Assembly: GCF_000186865.1 (NCBI RefSeq)
Contig: NW_008705562.1
Coordinates: forward strand, 3,147,452-3,163,446
Direction of reading: 5' to 3'
Length of the DNA: 15,995 nucleotides
Source: Aureococcus anophagefferens
Lineage: Eukaryota; Sar; Pelagophyceae; Pelagomonadales; Pelagomonadaceae
Part shown: positions 7,054 through 14,642 of the stretch, piece after piece
Numbering within the stretch: the stretch's first letter is position 1
Layout of the letters: every line of letters starts with the position of its first letter
Program-made: the position numbers and the translations under genes
The notes under the pieces: generated by a model
The model's input: only the letters and a program-made list of their open reading frames with translations
Database searches by the model: none
What the model was told of the DNA's origin: nothing

Positions 7054-8553
7054 ATGTCCGTCGAGCTCAAGCGCGCGCCCCCGCGCCGCCGCCGGTCGTC
7101 CACGATGGAGGCGGCGCCGGACGGCGACGCGCAGAAGCGCGTGGCGCCCTTCCTCACGAAGCTCTCGAACCTCGTCGAGTCCTGCCCGCCCGAGGTGGGC
7201 GGCTGGACGCCGGACGGCCTCTCCTTCCTCGTCAACGACGAGGCGATCACGCACCAAGTACTCCCGAACTTCTTCTCGCACACGAACTTCCGGTCCTTCT
7301 GCCGCCAGCTCAGCTGCTGCGCGCGCCCGCGTCCGTTCCGTCGACCCCTTTCGCCTTTCGCGCTCGACGCGTTCGTACCGCGACGCCTTCCGCTCTCGCC
7401 GCGACCGTCTCGTACGCGCCGATCACCCTCGCCGCGCCCGTCCGCGCCCTTCGCCCTCGATCCCATACCCCCTCGAAAAGCCATCCCACGCCTCGCAAAG
7501 CCCATCATCGCCCCGCGGCGCGGCGGCGGCCTTCGAATCTCCGGAAGCTCGTTCGGAAACGCGCGAACGCTCACCCCTCTCTTCCCCTCCGCAGACGGCT
7601 TCCGCAAGACGCGCCGCCGCAAGCTCTCCGCGGCCAACGGCCAGTGCGGCTGGAGCGAGTTCAGCCACGCGTTCTTCGTGCGCAACCGGCGGGACCTGCT
7701 CTGCCAGATCAAGCGCATGGAGCACCTCTCGACGTCGTCGAGCAACGGCGAGCCCGCGGAGGAGCAGCCGACGAAGCGGCCGCGCCTGCCGTCCGTCGAC
7801 GACGAGCACGCGGCCGCGCTCTCGCTCCGCGAGATGGCCGCGCCGGCGGACGAGGCGCGGCCGTCCGTGGGCCCCGTCGGCGGCGCCGCCGGCTTCCCCG
7901 GCGACGGCCTCGCCGCGCTCACGGCGGCCATCGCCTCCGTGCCGTCGCCGGCGGGCAAGGCGACGCCCTCCGGCCTCGGCCGGAACTCGCACAACGCGCG
8001 GCCGTCCTTCGGCGACGACGCGCGCAAGTCGCTGCCCGCGGACGTCACGATCCGCCCCGCCGCCGTGCCCGTGACGGTGAACCCGCCGGACACGCCGGCG
8101 GACCGCCGCTTCTCCGCCGACATCGGCCGCGCGTGGCCCGCGACGGCGCCCTGGTCGCCCGACGCCGTCGTCCACAAGCCCGCCGCGCCGCCGGCCGCGC
8201 ACTTCCTCGCCGCGCGCGTCGTCTCCCAGGCCGAGTCCGAGGACGACGCGCCGGCGGCCTTCCCGGCGCCGGCGCCCGCGCCGCCCAAGTGCGAGGTGCT
8301 CCGCCTCCAGCAGCGCGTCGACACGCTCGAGGGCCTCCTCAAGGAGCGCGACTCCTTCATCCAGGAGCTCTTCGCGAAGACGCACGTCGTCGAGACGCCG
8401 TCGGTCACGCCCCGGCAACACCAGGGCCCGATGGACCCCTTCGCCGACCCGTCCGCGGCCGCGGCGCAGCCCCCGCGCGCCGCGGCGCCCTACGTGCCCA
8501 TCGCGCCCCGCTGCGTGACGGAGCCCGGCGCGACGCACGTCGCCGCCGTCTAG
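7054..8553 (+). CDS. Heat-shock-factor-type transcription factor (two exons, 7054-7318 and 7595-8553)
   Basis: Spliced product about 407 residues. The winged-helix HSF DNA-binding domain spans about 31-131: APFLTKLSNLVE, then GGWTPDGLSFLV, then LPNFFSHTNFRSFCRQLSC joined to YGFRKT, and CGWSEFSHAFFVRNRRDLLCQIKRM. FFSHTNFRSFCRQL is the DNA-recognition helix and YGFRK the conserved turn. HSFs bind GAA/TTC repeats and regulate stress genes; stramenopiles commonly carry many, so the target set here is unknown. A nuclear signal is likely at TKRPRLPS. The usual oligomerisation coil right after the DNA-binding domain is missing; a leucine-zipper-like coil (EVLRLQQRVDTLEGLLKERD) appears instead near residues 322-349. 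The start ATG is in good context (ACAAAATGTCC). Unspliced, the frame is open throughout and would give 499 residues with a 92-residue insert inside the domain. Confidence 0.85.
   Translation: MSVELKRAPPRRRRSSTMEAAPDGDAQKRVAPFLTKLSNLVESCPPEVGGWTPDGLSFLVNDEAITHQVLPNFFSHTNFRSFCRQLSCCARPRPFRRPLSPFALDAFVPRRLPLSPRPSRTRRSPSPRPSAPFALDPIPPRKAIPRLAKPIIAPRRGGGLRISGSSFGNARTLTPLFPSADGFRKTRRRKLSAANGQCGWSEFSHAFFVRNRRDLLCQIKRMEHLSTSSSNGEPAEEQPTKRPRLPSVDDEHAAALSLREMAAPADEARPSVGPVGGAAGFPGDGLAALTAAIASVPSPAGKATPSGLGRNSHNARPSFGDDARKSLPADVTIRPAAVPVTVNPPDTPADRRFSADIGRAWPATAPWSPDAVVHKPAAPPAAHFLAARVVSQAESEDDAPAAFPAPAPAPPKCEVLRLQQRVDTLEGLLKERDSFIQELFAKTHVVETPSVTPRQHQGPMDPFADPSAAAAQPPRAAAPYVPIAPRCVTEPGATHVAAV
7319..7594 (+). 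other. Probable phase-1 GC-AG intron in the HSF domain
   Basis: HSF family alignment demands RQL-x-x-YGFRK, but the genomic frame inserts about 90 Arg/Pro-rich residues after RQLSC. The acceptor is clear: a long pyrimidine run (CTCTCTTCCCCTCCGCAG) ending at 7594. Joining base 7318 (T) to 7595 (AC GGC) recreates the TAC codon and gives RQLSCYGFRK, the family spacing. The donor is then GC, not GT. The nearest GT donor, at 7331, would leave RQLSCCARPHGFRK with four extra residues. The intron is 276 nt, a multiple of three, without in-frame stops. Confidence 0.65.
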
Positions 8554-8794
8554 ACGGTCCCCTTGGCAGTCGTCGAGCATCGACGCGCCGCGACCGTCTC
8601 CCAAACAACAACACCAACCCCCGAGTCGGATCCAAGACCCCCCCGACACGACCTCCCGGGAACGTCGACGCCACGACGTCCTCCCGCGCGGGTTCGCCGA
8701 CGGCACCAAGTCCGCTGTCGGAACCCGCGCCGAGCCCCGGGGCCAACTTCCGGCGAATCAACACCGCCGCAGCCCTTTTTAACATAGTTCAAAA

Positions 8795-9748
8795 TTACCC
8801 CCCGTCCCGGCTCGGAGCCGCGACGTCCGACGTCTTCTGGTAGGGCGACGACCGCCACCAGATGTTCGCGATCCACTTCGTGCCGCCCGGCGCCACGGGC
8901 AGGCCCGCGTGGAGCGACATGGGGTGGCGGTCCGTGCTGTCCTCGTAGCAGTTGTAGAAGACGAAGAGCGACCCGCGCCGCGGCCGCACGACGAACTCCG
9001 CGGGCGTCTCCGAGTGGAAGGCCGTGCCGCCGCCCTTTTCGACGTCGTTCAAGTACAAGATCGCCGTCACGCGCCTCTGCCCCGCGTAGGTGCGCCCGCG
9101 CACGGCGGCCCGGCGCCCGCGCGCCGCGTCGAGCGGAAACGCGTCGAAATGCGGCTTGTATTCGCCGCCGGCGCCGTATTTCACGACTTGGAGCGACTCC
9201 GCGTGCGACAGGGGCACGTCGATGAGCTCGGCGACGCGGCGCGCGAGCCAGGGGTCGTCCGGCGACCGCGGCACCCACGCGACCTGCGCGCTCCGCGAGG
9301 AGCCCGCCTGCTCGCCCGCGCCGTCGCCGGCGACGAGCGCGGCCGACAGCCTCGGCGTCGCCTCCGCTATGATCCGATCGCACTCGGCGCCCGTGGCGAA
9401 GTCGCGGACGCAGAAGGCGAGCGGGGCCGTCGACAGGACCTCGCAGGGCCCGTGGCGGCCCGCGGCGCTGAGCGCCTCGGCGCGGCGCCGCGTCGCCGCC
9501 CAGTCGTCGCGCGTGATCACGTCCTCCCGTTCGACGAAGACGGAGGCGCTCGCCCAGCCGCTGACGGGCGACGTCAGCTGGAGCCGCGTCTTGCCGCCGA
9601 CGCGCAGCTCGCCGACGGCGACGGCGGCCTCGAAGCGCTCGAGCGTCGCGACGATCTGCGAGTCGCTGTTCGGATCGATGTCCTCGCGCACCAAGGCGCC
9701 GTTCTTGCCGCAGACCAGCAAGCGCCGCGGCGTCGCGTACTCGAGCAT
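8795..9748 (-). CDS. Prolyl 4-hydroxylase-type 2-oxoglutarate/Fe(II) dioxygenase with an SH3-like N-terminal domain
   Basis: 317 residues. The catalytic domain (about 108-300) carries the iron ligands H200 and D202 in YKPHFDAF and the distal H280 in SLHAGLPV, with K291 in GGTKWIANIWW placed to bind 2-oxoglutarate. RVTAILYLNDVEKGGGTAFH is the classic P4H strand pair. Such enzymes hydroxylate proline in secreted or cytosolic proteins. No signal peptide or membrane anchor is visible, so a cytosolic role is possible; alternatively an upstream leader exon has been missed. Residues about 8-72 (VREDIDPNSDSQIVATLERF, then RLQLTSPVSGWAS) look like a bacterial-type SH3 domain, by the spacing and the final GW.S motif. 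The gene converges with the HSF gene (241 bases between stops) and diverges from the SWEET gene. Confidence 0.88.
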   Translation of the reverse strand: MLEYATPRRLLVCGKNGALVREDIDPNSDSQIVATLERFEAAVAVGELRVGGKTRLQLTSPVSGWASASVFVEREDVITRDDWAATRRRAEALSAAGRHGPCEVLSTAPLAFCVRDFATGAECDRIIAEATPRLSAALVAGDGAGEQAGSSRSAQVAWVPRSPDDPWLARRVAELIDVPLSHAESLQVVKYGAGGEYKPHFDAFPLDAARGRRAAVRGRTYAGQRRVTAILYLNDVEKGGGTAFHSETPAEFVVRPRRGSLFVFYNCYEDSTDRHPMSLHAGLPVAPGGTKWIANIWWRSSPYQKTSDVAAPSRDGG

Positions 9749-10022
9749 CAGTATCCCCAGTATCGCGTGTTGCGCGTCTCAACCGCTATCGATCGGTGTG
9801 TGAGACAGCACTCAGTTTCGCATCTCCATAGCCCTCCCAGCGCGCCACTGCACAGTGCTGTGCATGTCTGTGGAATGTTTCGGCGAGCAGCGAGAGAGCA
9901 GCCCATGATGCCGCGAGGCAGCCCATCGCGACGCGCGCGGCCGCCGTGCGCCTCGTCGCGGTCCGTCGTCTGCGACCCGTCGTCCGCGACCCGCCGGCGC
10001 GCCGCGTAAACACGCGAAACCA
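9749..10022. promoter_or_regulatory. Divergent promoter region between P4H and SWEET genes, with a palindrome at 9849-9864
   Basis: A 274-base gap separates the two start codons. The half nearer the P4H gene is the least GC-rich part. It contains the palindrome TGCACAGTGCTGTGCA, with 7-base arms and a 2-base centre, a plausible dimer-binding operator. The SWEET start follows a purine-rich GCGAAACCAATG context. No TATA box or CCAAT box at a convincing distance was seen. Confidence 0.4.
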
Positions 10023-10754
10023 ATGCTGCGCGAGTTCCTGAAGCTCGGCGCGACCTGTGCCGCGCTCGCCGTCTTCTTCACGCCGCTCGAGGCGGCGCGA
10101 AAGATCACGCGCGAGAGGAACGTCGGCGCGCTGACGCCCGTGCCCTTCGGCGCCATCGCGCTCAACTGCAGCATCTGGGTCGTCTACGGGATCATCGTGC
10201 GCGACTGGGTGCCCCTCGTCGCGTCGAACGCCGTCGGGAGCGCGTCGGGCGTCTACTGCCTCGGCGTCTTCGCGAGGCACGCGAAGCCGCCGCTCCAGCT
10301 CCACGCGCGGCGCCTGCGCACGGGCGTCGTCGGCGGCTTCGCCTGCCTCCTGTTCGCGGCGCGCGGCGCCATGTGGCGCGGCGTCGACAAGGCCGCGCCC
10401 GCCGGCGGCGACCTCGCCGCGTGGGACGCGGGCCTGCTCGAGCTCGTCGGCCGCGTCGGCGTCGGCGCCTGCGTCGCCATGTTCGCGAGCCCGCTGTCGA
10501 CGATCAAACGGGTCCTCTCGACGCGGTCCACCGCGTCCATGGCGCCGAGCGTGACGCTCGCGTCCGCGGCGTGCTCGCTGCTCTGGACGCTCTACGGCCG
10601 CGACATCGACGACCTCTACGTCTGGGGGCCCAACGTCGCGGGCCTGGCCTTTTCCCTGGCGCAGCTCGGGCTCTTCGGCATCTTCGGCATGCCCCCGGCG
10701 CCGGCGGACATGTCCGGCCTGCCGCCGCTGCTGGACATCGAGCTCGCGCGGTAA
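10023..10754 (+). CDS. SWEET (MtN3/saliva) sugar transporter
   Basis: 243 residues, typical SWEET length, arranged as two three-helix MtN3 repeats with a linking helix. Repeat one covers about 8-88 (FFTPLEAARKITRERNVGAL; NCSIWVVYGIIVRDW; VASNAVGSASGVYCLGVF). The linker helix lies at about 100-115. Repeat two covers about 140-222 (FASPLSTIKRVLSTRSTASM; SLLWTLYGRDIDDLYVWGPN; AGLAFSLAQLGLFGIF). The family's hinge prolines (P21, P157) and the two pocket asparagines (N69 and N204) are present. SWEETs are bidirectional uniporters of mono- or disaccharides; substrate and membrane (plasma, vacuolar or plastid) cannot be told from sequence. The gene is divergent from P4H and its stop is 43 bases from that of the convergent WG-repeat gene, so their 3' UTRs probably overlap. 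Confidence 0.9.
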   Translation: MLREFLKLGATCAALAVFFTPLEAARKITRERNVGALTPVPFGAIALNCSIWVVYGIIVRDWVPLVASNAVGSASGVYCLGVFARHAKPPLQLHARRLRTGVVGGFACLLFAARGAMWRGVDKAAPAGGDLAAWDAGLLELVGRVGVGACVAMFASPLSTIKRVLSTRSTASMAPSVTLASAACSLLWTLYGRDIDDLYVWGPNVAGLAFSLAQLGLFGIFGMPPAPADMSGLPPLLDIELAR

Positions 10755-10797
10755 CACAGGCGCGATGTAACACAGGCATGCTTGCTTATTATACAGG

Positions 10798-13497
10798 TCA
10801 GACGAGGACCCTGCGGAGCTGGCGCTCCGTGTAGACCGTCTCGCTGTCGTCGGCGGGCCAGTAGACGACGTAGGTGTTCGTCGCCGCGTCGTGGCTCTCG
10901 ACCTCGCCGTCGTAGGGCGTGGGGTTGAGGTCGTGGGTGAAACAGCCGCCCGCGCGGACGCGGCGGCCGACGAGCGAGGAGTCGTCGACCTTGCCGCGCT
11001 TGGGCCGCGGCGCGGCGAGGCTCGGCGGCGCGGCGTTGAGCGCGGCGGCCTTGCGCTTCGGCCGCGGCTTCCCGGGCGCCGCGACGGGCGCCGGGGCCGC
11101 GACGGGCGCCGGTACCGCGACGGGCGCCGGCGCCGCGACGGGCGCCGCGGCTGCGACGGGCGCCGGGGCCGCCTCGGCGACGAGGCTGATGTACGTGGCC
11201 TTGACGCCGGTCTCGCAGTCGCCGTCGTCGTAGGCGATGTCGTAGAGGCCGCCGCCGGCGGCCGCGATCACGCCGGGGTACCACTCGGCGCCCCGCTCGA
11301 AGCGCGCCTCGACGCGCTCGCCGACCGCGAAGACCGCCTCGGCCTCGCGCACGGAGTAGGCGCCGTCGTCGATCATGGCTTTCGTCACCTTGCCCTCGAC
11401 GACGTCGGGCGCCGCCGCGGGCGCCGGCGACGGGAGGCGCAGGATCTGGGACGTCGCGAGCGCCTCCTTCTCCGCGAGGCTGCTGCAGTTGCTCAGCAGC
11501 GACGCGCTGCGCTCGCGGCGGGCGACGGGCTTCTCCTGCACGGCCGGCTCGGGCGTCGGCGGCTTCGGCGCCGGCGGCGTCGGCGGCTGCTTGGTCGCCG
11601 GCGCCTTGGCCTTGGCCTTGGGCGTCGACGGCTTGGCCTTGGGCGTCGGCGGCTTGGCCTTGGGCGACGACGGCGGCGCGGCGGCCGGCGGCGGCTTCCA
11701 CGAGTCGAGCAGCGCGCGCGCCTCGGCCCGGACCTCGGCCGACGGCAGCGCGAGGAAGGCCTTGATCGTGGGCAGGCAGGCCCGGGCCCAACCCATGGAC
11801 TCCTTGCGCACGAGGTAGCACGCCTTGAGCGCGAGCATGATGGTCTCGTCGTCGCGGCCGCACGCGTCGACGACCGCCGCGCGCGTCGACTCGCCGTCGC
11901 CCGGGATCGGCGACGCCCAGGCGGGCCGCGGCGGCGGCGCGGCGTCCGCGACGGCGACCGGCGGCGCCGGCTCGGGCTCCGGCGCCTCCTCGCCCTTGGC
12001 CTCGGCCTCGCCCTCGGCCTCGTCGGCGACGAGCGACGACGACCGCGCCCAGACGCGCGACAGCAGCTCGTCCGTGGACACCGACGGCGGGACGTGCGCC
12101 GGCGCGTCGTTCGCCGTCTCCTCGTCGGGCGCGGCCGCCGGCGCCGGCGCCTCGGCGGGCGCGGGCCCGAAGACCGTGACGACCGGGCCTCGCGGTTTCG
12201 GCTCGGCGAGCGGCTCGGGCGCGGGCGGCTCGGGCGCGGGCGGCTCGGGCGCCGGCTCGGGCGCGGCCGGCTCGGCCGCGTCCTCGGAGTAGCGCCGGGA
12301 GACCGACGACTCGGACCGCTGGCGCGCCGGCCGGGCCTTGGCCTTGGCCTTGGGCGCCTCGAGGAGCCGCGCGGCGCCGGCGCCCGCGTAGACGACGAAG
12401 CCGACCTCCTCGGCCTCGAGCGAGATGCCGAGCGGGTCCGGGACGACGGCGAGGACCCGGGTCTCGTCGAGGCGCAGCACGAGGGCCTTGGCCCCCTTGG
12501 ACGCGTCGCCGCGGAGGGCCCCGCAGAGCCGCCGGAGCCGCGCGCGCGACGCGTCGTCGCCCCGGAGCAGGCCCGTCGCGGCCACCACGCACGCGTCGCC
12601 CAGGTCCTGGCCTTCCAGCGCGCCCCGGTCGCGCGTCCGCGCCGCCATCAGCAGGACGAGGCGGTCCGGCAGCAGGGCGTCGCCGTAGAGGCTCACCGCG
12701 GCGACGCGGCCGATGGGCTCCGGCAGCCCCGCGCCCGCGTTCCGCACCGAGAGCTCCAGCTCGCGCGTCGGCGGCGGCGCGGCGGGCGGCGGCGGCGCGG
12801 CGGGCGGCTGCGGTGCGCTCGGCGGCGGCGCGCTCGGCGGCGGCGCGCTCGGCGGCGGCGCGCTCGGCGGCGGCGGCGCGTCCCGCGCCTGGAACCGCGG
12901 CTCGCTCATCCACGCCGGCGTGAGCCGCTCGCGGCCGCGGCCGAGCGCCCGCGGCGGATCCCGCGACTCCGCGGCCCCGTCGCTCCGCTGCTGGGGCGCT
13001 GGCGCCGGCGCTCGGGAGCCGGCGCCGCCGCCGCCGCGTCGGCCCGAGTCGCGGACGTCGGCGCCGCGGCCCCAGCCGCCGCCGCCGTCGGCGCGCGGTT
13101 GGTCGCGGCTGTTCTCGCTAGCCCAGCCGTTCGCCGTGGCCGGAGCGCCCCAGCCGCTCGCGGCGGGCGCCGCGGCAGCCGCGGCCCAGCCGCTCGCGGG
13201 CGGATTCTCGCTCCGGCGCTCCGGCGGCCCGCGGTCCGCGCGCGCGGCGGCGCCCCAGCCGTCGCTGCGCGGCTCGTCGCGCGCGCCCCAGCCGTTGCTG
13301 CTCGCGGGAGCCGACCCCCAGCCGCTGCCGCTCGCGGCGGGCGCAGCGCCCCAGCCAGAAGAATCCGAAGGATTTGGATTCGCGGCGCCCCAGCCGCCTC
13401 CTGAAGCCGCTGAACTCGCGTGCGAGCGAGCTGCTTCAGCCGCGGCGCCCCAGCCGCCGCCTGTTGTCGTTGTTGTCGCGGAGCCCCAGCCGGCCAT
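10798..13497 (-). CDS. WG/GW-repeat nuclear protein with TFIIS-N-like and Tudor-like domains
   Basis: 899 residues. Residues 1-142 hold eleven Trp, nearly all next to Gly (W4, 16, 36, 49, 60, 70, 81, 104, 116, 125, 142), spaced 8-23 apart in Ser/Ala/Gly-rich disordered sequence: the form of an Argonaute-hook platform. Residues 190-245 give RERLTPAWMSEP and SAPPP repeats. About 248-376 is a folded region I cannot name (RVAAVSLYGDALLPDRLVLL, VLAVVPDPLGISLE), with a faint SPOC feel. About 538-601 resembles a TFIIS N-terminal (LW) domain, ending EVRAEARALLDSWK. Then come Lys/Pro repeats (PPTPKAKPSTPKAK), histone-H1-like. A Tudor-like domain lies at 722-773 (VGERVEARFERGAEWYPGVI; YDIAYDDGDCE). A second such barrel, 842-899, ends VYWPADDSETVYTERQLRRV. 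Basic nuclear signals are at 811-816 and 830-836. I infer a chromatin or transcription-elongation factor that may recruit Argonaute. No family name is certain. Confidence 0.75.
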   Translation of the reverse strand: MAGWGSATTTTTGGGWGAAAEAARSHASSAASGGGWGAANPNPSDSSGWGAAPAASGSGWGSAPASSNGWGARDEPRSDGWGAAARADRGPPERRSENPPASGWAAAAAAPAASGWGAPATANGWASENSRDQPRADGGGGWGRGADVRDSGRRGGGGAGSRAPAPAPQQRSDGAAESRDPPRALGRGRERLTPAWMSEPRFQARDAPPPPSAPPPSAPPPSAPPPSAPQPPAAPPPPAAPPPTRELELSVRNAGAGLPEPIGRVAAVSLYGDALLPDRLVLLMAARTRDRGALEGQDLGDACVVAATGLLRGDDASRARLRRLCGALRGDASKGAKALVLRLDETRVLAVVPDPLGISLEAEEVGFVVYAGAGAARLLEAPKAKAKARPARQRSESSVSRRYSEDAAEPAAPEPAPEPPAPEPPAPEPLAEPKPRGPVVTVFGPAPAEAPAPAAAPDEETANDAPAHVPPSVSTDELLSRVWARSSSLVADEAEGEAEAKGEEAPEPEPAPPVAVADAAPPPRPAWASPIPGDGESTRAAVVDACGRDDETIMLALKACYLVRKESMGWARACLPTIKAFLALPSAEVRAEARALLDSWKPPPAAAPPSSPKAKPPTPKAKPSTPKAKAKAPATKQPPTPPAPKPPTPEPAVQEKPVARRERSASLLSNCSSLAEKEALATSQILRLPSPAPAAAPDVVEGKVTKAMIDDGAYSVREAEAVFAVGERVEARFERGAEWYPGVIAAAGGGLYDIAYDDGDCETGVKATYISLVAEAAPAPVAAAAPVAAPAPVAVPAPVAAPAPVAAPGKPRPKRKAAALNAAPPSLAAPRPKRGKVDDSSLVGRRVRAGGCFTHDLNPTPYDGEVESHDAATNTYVVYWPADDSETVYTERQLRRVLV
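11081..11170 (-). repeat. 18-bp tandem repeat, five copies, coding for Ala-Pro-Val hexapeptides
   Basis: Units begin at 11081, 11099, 11117, 11135 and 11153, each GCGACGGGCGCC plus six variable bases. On the coding (minus) strand they give the linker of alternating PAPVAA hexapeptides between the Tudor-like domain and the C-terminal barrel. It is a flexible linker that probably grew by slippage. Confidence 0.85.
12815..12874 (-). repeat. 15-bp tandem repeat, four copies, coding for SAPPP
   Basis: GCGCTCGGCGGCGGC repeats exactly at 12815, 12830, 12845 and 12860. On the coding strand it makes four SAPPP pentapeptides (about residues 208-227) in the linker after the WG-repeat region. Confidence 0.85.
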
Positions 13498-13544
13498 GAG
13501 CGGATACGCGTCGGCGCACTGGGAGATCTCAAGTCACGGAGAGC

Positions 13545-13823
13545 ATGCGGAGTCGATCACAGCTCTGGTTCAACGAAGGCTTCAACCACGTCCGGCCTGC
13601 ACCGACGTCGCCGCGTGCCAAGCTCGAGCCCACGTCCCTCGTCCTCGCGACGGGCGTCGACGTCTTCGGCTGCCGCCACACGCCCAGCGGCGCCTTCGAC
13701 CTCATCGCCGACTACTTCAACTACGCGCTCCTCCTCCTTCTCCTCCTCGGCGGCCTCTCCGTCGGCGCGCTCCTCCTCCGCAAGGCCGCCCAGGCCAAGA
13801 ACCTCGCCATCCAGTGGGCCTAG
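13545..13823 (+). CDS. EMC1: C-terminal fragment of ER membrane complex subunit 1 (orphan exon or gene remnant)
   Basis: 92 codons. From about residue 7 the sequence follows the extreme C-terminus of EMC1: a WFNEGFNHVR segment where EMC1 has a YNQT-type strand, then LEPTSLVLATGVDVF, CRHTPSGAFDLIADYFNYA, one membrane helix (LLLLLLLGGLSVGALLLRKA) and the cytosolic end QAKNLAIQWA. In the family this is the end of the last lumenal propeller plus the single transmembrane helix of a ~900-1000-residue subunit of the EMC membrane-protein insertase. The preceding ~850 residues are not here; the bases upstream are the antisense of the WG-repeat gene's start, only 47 bases away. CACAG at 13558-13562 could be a phase-0 splice acceptor. 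Possible readings: the last exon after a long intron enclosing the WG gene, or a fragment left by rearrangement at the rDNA border. Confidence 0.6.
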   Translation: MRSRSQLWFNEGFNHVRPAPTSPRAKLEPTSLVLATGVDVFGCRHTPSGAFDLIADYFNYALLLLLLLGGLSVGALLLRKAAQAKNLAIQWA

Positions 13824-14640
13824 GCGCGCGCGCGTTCGGTTACGCTGTTCTAGCGCACGCGCGACCGGCCCTCGCTGATAGGGCGGTCGTCGGCAGCATC
13901 CGGGATCGTTCGGTCCGGACGGGACGGGGTCGGCGGGCGACGCGCTAGCCGCGCGGCCGACGGGTCGCCCGCCGAGGTTCCAGAGTATCATTGCCAAGAC
14001 CGGCTGCGTGGCCCAAGAGCTCGACGACGCCCGAGCGACCGACGCGCAGCCGCGCGGGCCGTTCCGAGCCGGTCGGTCGATCCCGTCGGAGGAGCGACAG
14101 CCGCGCGACGTCGGCCGACCGGCACCGCTCGGCGCGAGCTTCTGGTCCGAGCACGACCCCATCGTCGCCGACCCTTACGCGCCGCGCTGGAGCTCCGGGA
14201 GCCCGAAGACGCCGCGGTCCGCGCGCGGCCGACCCGCTCGGGAACCCGTTTTCGGAGCGGCGAGCGCGGACCGATTTCGGCGCGGCGCGAGCTCGCGACG
14301 GCGCCAGTGACCGGGTCCAGGGGTTCGACGAGCGGATCAAAGCCTCAGCGGGCGCCGAGGAACCCGGTGCACCGCGGGGCCGCGTGCAGACCGCGCCGTC
14401 GCCGGGACGAGCCGAAAGCTGCCCGAGCGCGAGAGCGCGGTCGCCGACGCCGACCGCGGCGCGTCCGCGGCCGAGGACGGTCCCGGGGGGCTCCGCGGAG
14501 GCGGTGGCGGCGGCCGGGAGGGCGGCGTCGGCGCGCGGGGCGGCGGCGACGACGTGCCGCGCGGCGCCGGCGGCCGAAAGCTGCCCCAAATGGCCAAGCT
14601 TGGGGAGGCTGCCCCGGGGCTGCCAACGGTGCGACGCGGG
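13824..14640. other. GC-rich spacer upstream of the rDNA unit
   Basis: This ~800-base stretch has no recognisable gene. Open frames exist on both strands but encode Arg/Pro/Ala-rich translations without domains. A 14-base direct repeat, GCCGAAAGCTGCCC, occurs at 14411-14424 and 14573-14586. No tRNA, 5S rRNA or snRNA was recognised. I read it as rDNA intergenic spacer, or the chromosomal flank before it; the boundary between these cannot be drawn. Confidence 0.5.
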
Positions 14641-14642
14641 TT

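Noticed and set aside
13960..14030. Possible snRNA-like or tRNA-like stretch near CAGAGTATCATTGCC
   Set aside because: I could not fold a cloverleaf or match conserved U1, U2, U4, U5 or U6 blocks on either strand.
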